The notes under the pieces were generated by a model. The model worked only from the letters and a program-made list of their open reading frames with translations. It had not been told where the DNA came from and ran no database searches. Below, piece after piece: positions 61,442-64,000 of a DNA stretch of 64,000 bases. The first letter of the stretch is position 1. Each line of letters opens with the position of its first letter. The position numbers and the translations under genes are program-made. This DNA comes from Polytrichum commune (taxonomy: Eukaryota > Streptophyta > Polytrichopsida > Polytrichales > Polytrichaceae). The stretch covers positions 45,162,758 to 45,226,757 of the forward strand of contig OX485805.1 of NCBI GenBank assembly GCA_950295325.1. The letters are read 5' to 3'.

Positions 61442-63388
61442 TTAATGTTGGGTCCAACTGAGAGCCTTCTCTACAACCGAATCATCGACAAATGGTCGTA
61501 GTGTCCACATCATCACGTAGTTTTGTAATACTTCAAGTGATGTGTTGAGCCCGAGAGTGTTAACCACCTTTTCCTGACATGAGACAAAATATCAATAACC
61601 CTTAGTGCCGAGCATTGCAAAATAGTGCATCAAGAGAGGCAGACACAAAAAACATGACTGACTGACAAGTAAACTCTTGCTGCCATTTCTATGAACCAAA
61701 ATGTCACCTCATTAGAGTTATCTCCTAACTCAACATAATTTTTGGTCAGGAGTTGATGGCTTTGCATACAACAGCTTCCATTGTCAATAAGTTTGTGGTG
61801 AATGCTTGGAGGTAGTGTGAAGGTTTGAAAAAGAACATTCTATATCGGTTGATTGAGGGTCAAACTCATTTTGGCATCCCAAGAGGTGCTAAAATGAGTT
61901 TGGCCGTCAACACACCAACTGATATAAGTTGCTCTTACATTCTGATCATGCACCACAAATGGCAAGAAATAATTAATATTTTATGCAGACAAACAATGAA
62001 AAAGTCTAATTTGCTAACTTGATAACCCTTGGATTGCTTCAGGTTATTCAAGAATATAAGAGACCTGCATAATATAGTCTTGCTGTAGCATGCCGGAAAT
62101 GGATGCCATTGTTGTCAAGTAGTCTGGGGCAGATAATTGCTGCACCTGGAAAAAAAGTGCACATTACAAAACTTCAAAACTTCACTTCAATTTGTCAATT
62201 ATTTTTGTAGTGGCCAAGTACCCAGTTATTGGGTATTGAATGGATACGGGAACCGCTACAAGGGGTAATTTTTCAGACACGTGAAAAGTAATGATCAAAG
62301 TAGATCTCAATCTTGACCTTGATCTCTGGGATTTTATATTACACGTTAAGGCTGAAAACTGAAGACTTCAATTTGAAAGGTACAAGAAATATGTGTTAAC
62401 AACGCCATTTAAGGAATCAGAATAAAACCATTTACCTTGCTCTGGAATCTGGTAGAAGAATGTTGTACAATTCACTATTCTATCTGTTTAAAGTATACAG
62501 GCATGTCGCCTCACTTTTAGATTTTATAATGTTTAAGGAGTATTCCAGTGGTACCAAAACATCCAAATTTGGTGAAATGAAAGGGGGGGGGAGGAAGCGT
62601 TTGACTTTGGCCAAAAGACGGCTGTATAAAAATAAATTCATGCCAAACTTTTGAAGGCACCTAAAACTTTTGAAGGAACTTTTACCAAAAAAGGAAGGTT
62701 TCGCGGTTTGCTGAGTCACTGAAAGTTTTACTAACCTTTACAGCTGAAGAACAGTCCTCTGATTCTGTTACCACTACATTTTCCAACTGTGCAGTTAACT
62801 CGTCGTGCATAATTCTGTTTGCTTCATCCAGTAGTCTGCAGATGTCCTCTATGATTGCGTGCTCTAAAATATGCATCACAATGTTCAATATCAATGACAC
62901 TCAAACACATCACTTATATTTTCAGGTAAGTGAGACAAGATAAAAGTCTCAGATCTTCATGTTGACAAAGCCATATGAAACTCAAACCTGTATGCATATC
63001 TGTTTTAATTTGATCATAGACTATCCAATAAGGACTAGTCATTCATCTTACAGCATATAAGACAATAGAAATAACAACAAGGACGTGAGGAAATATGTAA
63101 TATGTCACATTGATGAAAGACAGCCATACTTGCTCTACCCTCCAACCATCAAACATTGATTCAGTTATGTCTGCCTGCACGATCTTAACGTCAAAAGAAT
63201 CAAAATATATATTGGCCTGTGCATACATTCTTCAAATTCTAGAACGGCGCCGTCAACTCCTACTATCTCATAAGCAAGAATTTATTTTTCTAAGTACATA
63301 CAACTGCCTGCAAAAATTTCAATTCTATGAGGCATACCTTTCTGGATGTGATTGTGGAGGCCCTTCAGCGCATTGTCCACTGACAGTC
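61442..63388 (-). CDS. DUF7795-like conserved plant protein, 3' exons
   Basis: Four consecutive reverse-strand exons join in frame: about 63388-63338 (ALKGLHNHIQK), 62863-62736 (HAIIEDICRLLDEANRIM), 62145-62065 (APDYLTTMASISGMLQQDYIMQ) and 61573-61442 (EKVVNTLGLNTSLEVLQNYV, then MMWTLRPFVDDSVVEKAL, stop TAA at 61442). Introns are GT-AG and phases agree. The pattern DY..MM..I..M.KQDY.MQ.KIV..L......L..Y..MW.LRP...D....A resembles the C-terminus of an uncharacterised helical plant family that I recall as DUF7795; its biochemical role is unknown to me. The 5' exons were not found and may lie beyond the window. The start of the first listed exon is approximate. A MITE copy lies in the intron before the last exon. 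Confidence 0.7.
61716..62030. mobile_element. Intronic foldback MITE, copy C
   Basis: A third member of the family found twice in the glucosylceramidase introns, here in the last intron of the DUF7795-like gene. It begins 'agagttatctcctaactcaa' and shares 'tttgcatacaacagcttcca' and 'ccaagaggtgctaaaatgag'. Confidence 0.65.
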
Positions 63389-64000
63389 CTTTACAGCACA
63401 ACAATTTCCATCAGAGGCATATTGCATTGAATATCACATTGGATCACACACTTGGTTCTGTGTGTCCAACATATGTGTAGGAGTGTATATACCAGTGTTG
63501 GTCAGGTATGTAGGTGAATGCACAGTATCAATAATCAACATCAATAATGGTCTAAAGAGCCTACCCATGGGTATCAAAACTGTGATACTAGGTCGTATTG
63601 ATATTTGATGGGTATGTCAAGGTGAGAGAATCTTTTTATATCCAATTTATTATTTGGGTCAATACCATTCTAAAACATATTGATGCTAAAAGTGATTTTA
63701 ACTAGGTACAGACCCGAATGGTGTCGAGAACACAAATACTGTCAAAAAACAAAAATGTGAAATCCTCATTAAAGCTACCCAAATGGTATTAAAAAAATGA
63801 TACCAGACCCACACTGGTATATAGACGGTGGTTGATGATTGTAATTCACTTTCTTGGGTTCTATTTTGGAGGGATAAGGTGCATTGATGACAACCAAACT
63901 TACCAGAACCACTCTTACTTGCCCAACTACGATACAAGGTGTAGTTGGGAGTGGTTGCGATGGGTTGTAGTTTACTTTCTTTGCTTCTGATTGTTTGTAG
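63389..64000. other. Upstream or intronic sequence with a dispersed repeat
   Basis: About 63500-63830 belongs to the repeat family at 60438-60960. No further exon of the reverse-strand gene was recognised before the window ends. Confidence 0.4.

Overview
This window is nuclear DNA of a land plant, most likely a bryophyte and probably a moss. The call rests on AT-rich intergenic DNA full of DNA-transposon debris, short GT-AG introns, plant-type protein families, and a kinase-NB-ARC-LRR (PNL-type) immune receptor, an architecture known mainly from mosses. The species cannot be named from the sequence alone.

Layout. 0-3.5 kb: repeat-derived DNA with a perfect 42-bp inverted repeat and a ~24-bp minisatellite. 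3.57-8.0 kb: three tandem copies of a ~1.22-kb palindromic unit, interrupted by a 1,407-bp TIR element with a clean 9-bp target duplication. 8.0-12.4 kb: no gene seen. 12.4-19.4 kb (+): a kinase-NLR receptor gene whose 3' part is about 24 near-identical 144-bp (48-codon) double-LRR units; a +2 frameshift and several stops interrupt it. 19.6-23.6 kb (+): a decayed SWIM/MULE-transposase-like gene with three in-frame TAG codons and a recognisable intron. 24.2-26.5 kb (-): a decayed pogo/Tigger transposase. 29.6-39.8 kb (-): a 20-exon GH116 (GBA2-type) glucosylceramidase gene, traced exon by exon from ATG to stop, with one apparent 1-nt deletion in exon 6. 40-61 kb: gene-poor DNA holding an inverted-repeat hairpin, Harbinger-like pairs, an array of covarying small palindromes, a LINE tail, a 2.8-kb foldback element with a hAT-like insertion, and a deleted Tc1-like element with TIRs. 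61.4-63.4 kb (-): the 3' exons of a conserved plant gene resembling DUF7795 proteins, whose 5' end was not resolved.

Only the glucosylceramidase, the DUF7795-like gene and possibly the receptor look like host genes. The first is a lipid-metabolism enzyme and the receptor an innate-immunity protein; nothing suggests that they act together. The rest is a layered record of transposition: pogo, Tc1, hAT, Harbinger-like, Mutator-like and LINE signatures are all present. In several cases an empty site survives in a sister repeat, so the insertions can be dated relative to one another.
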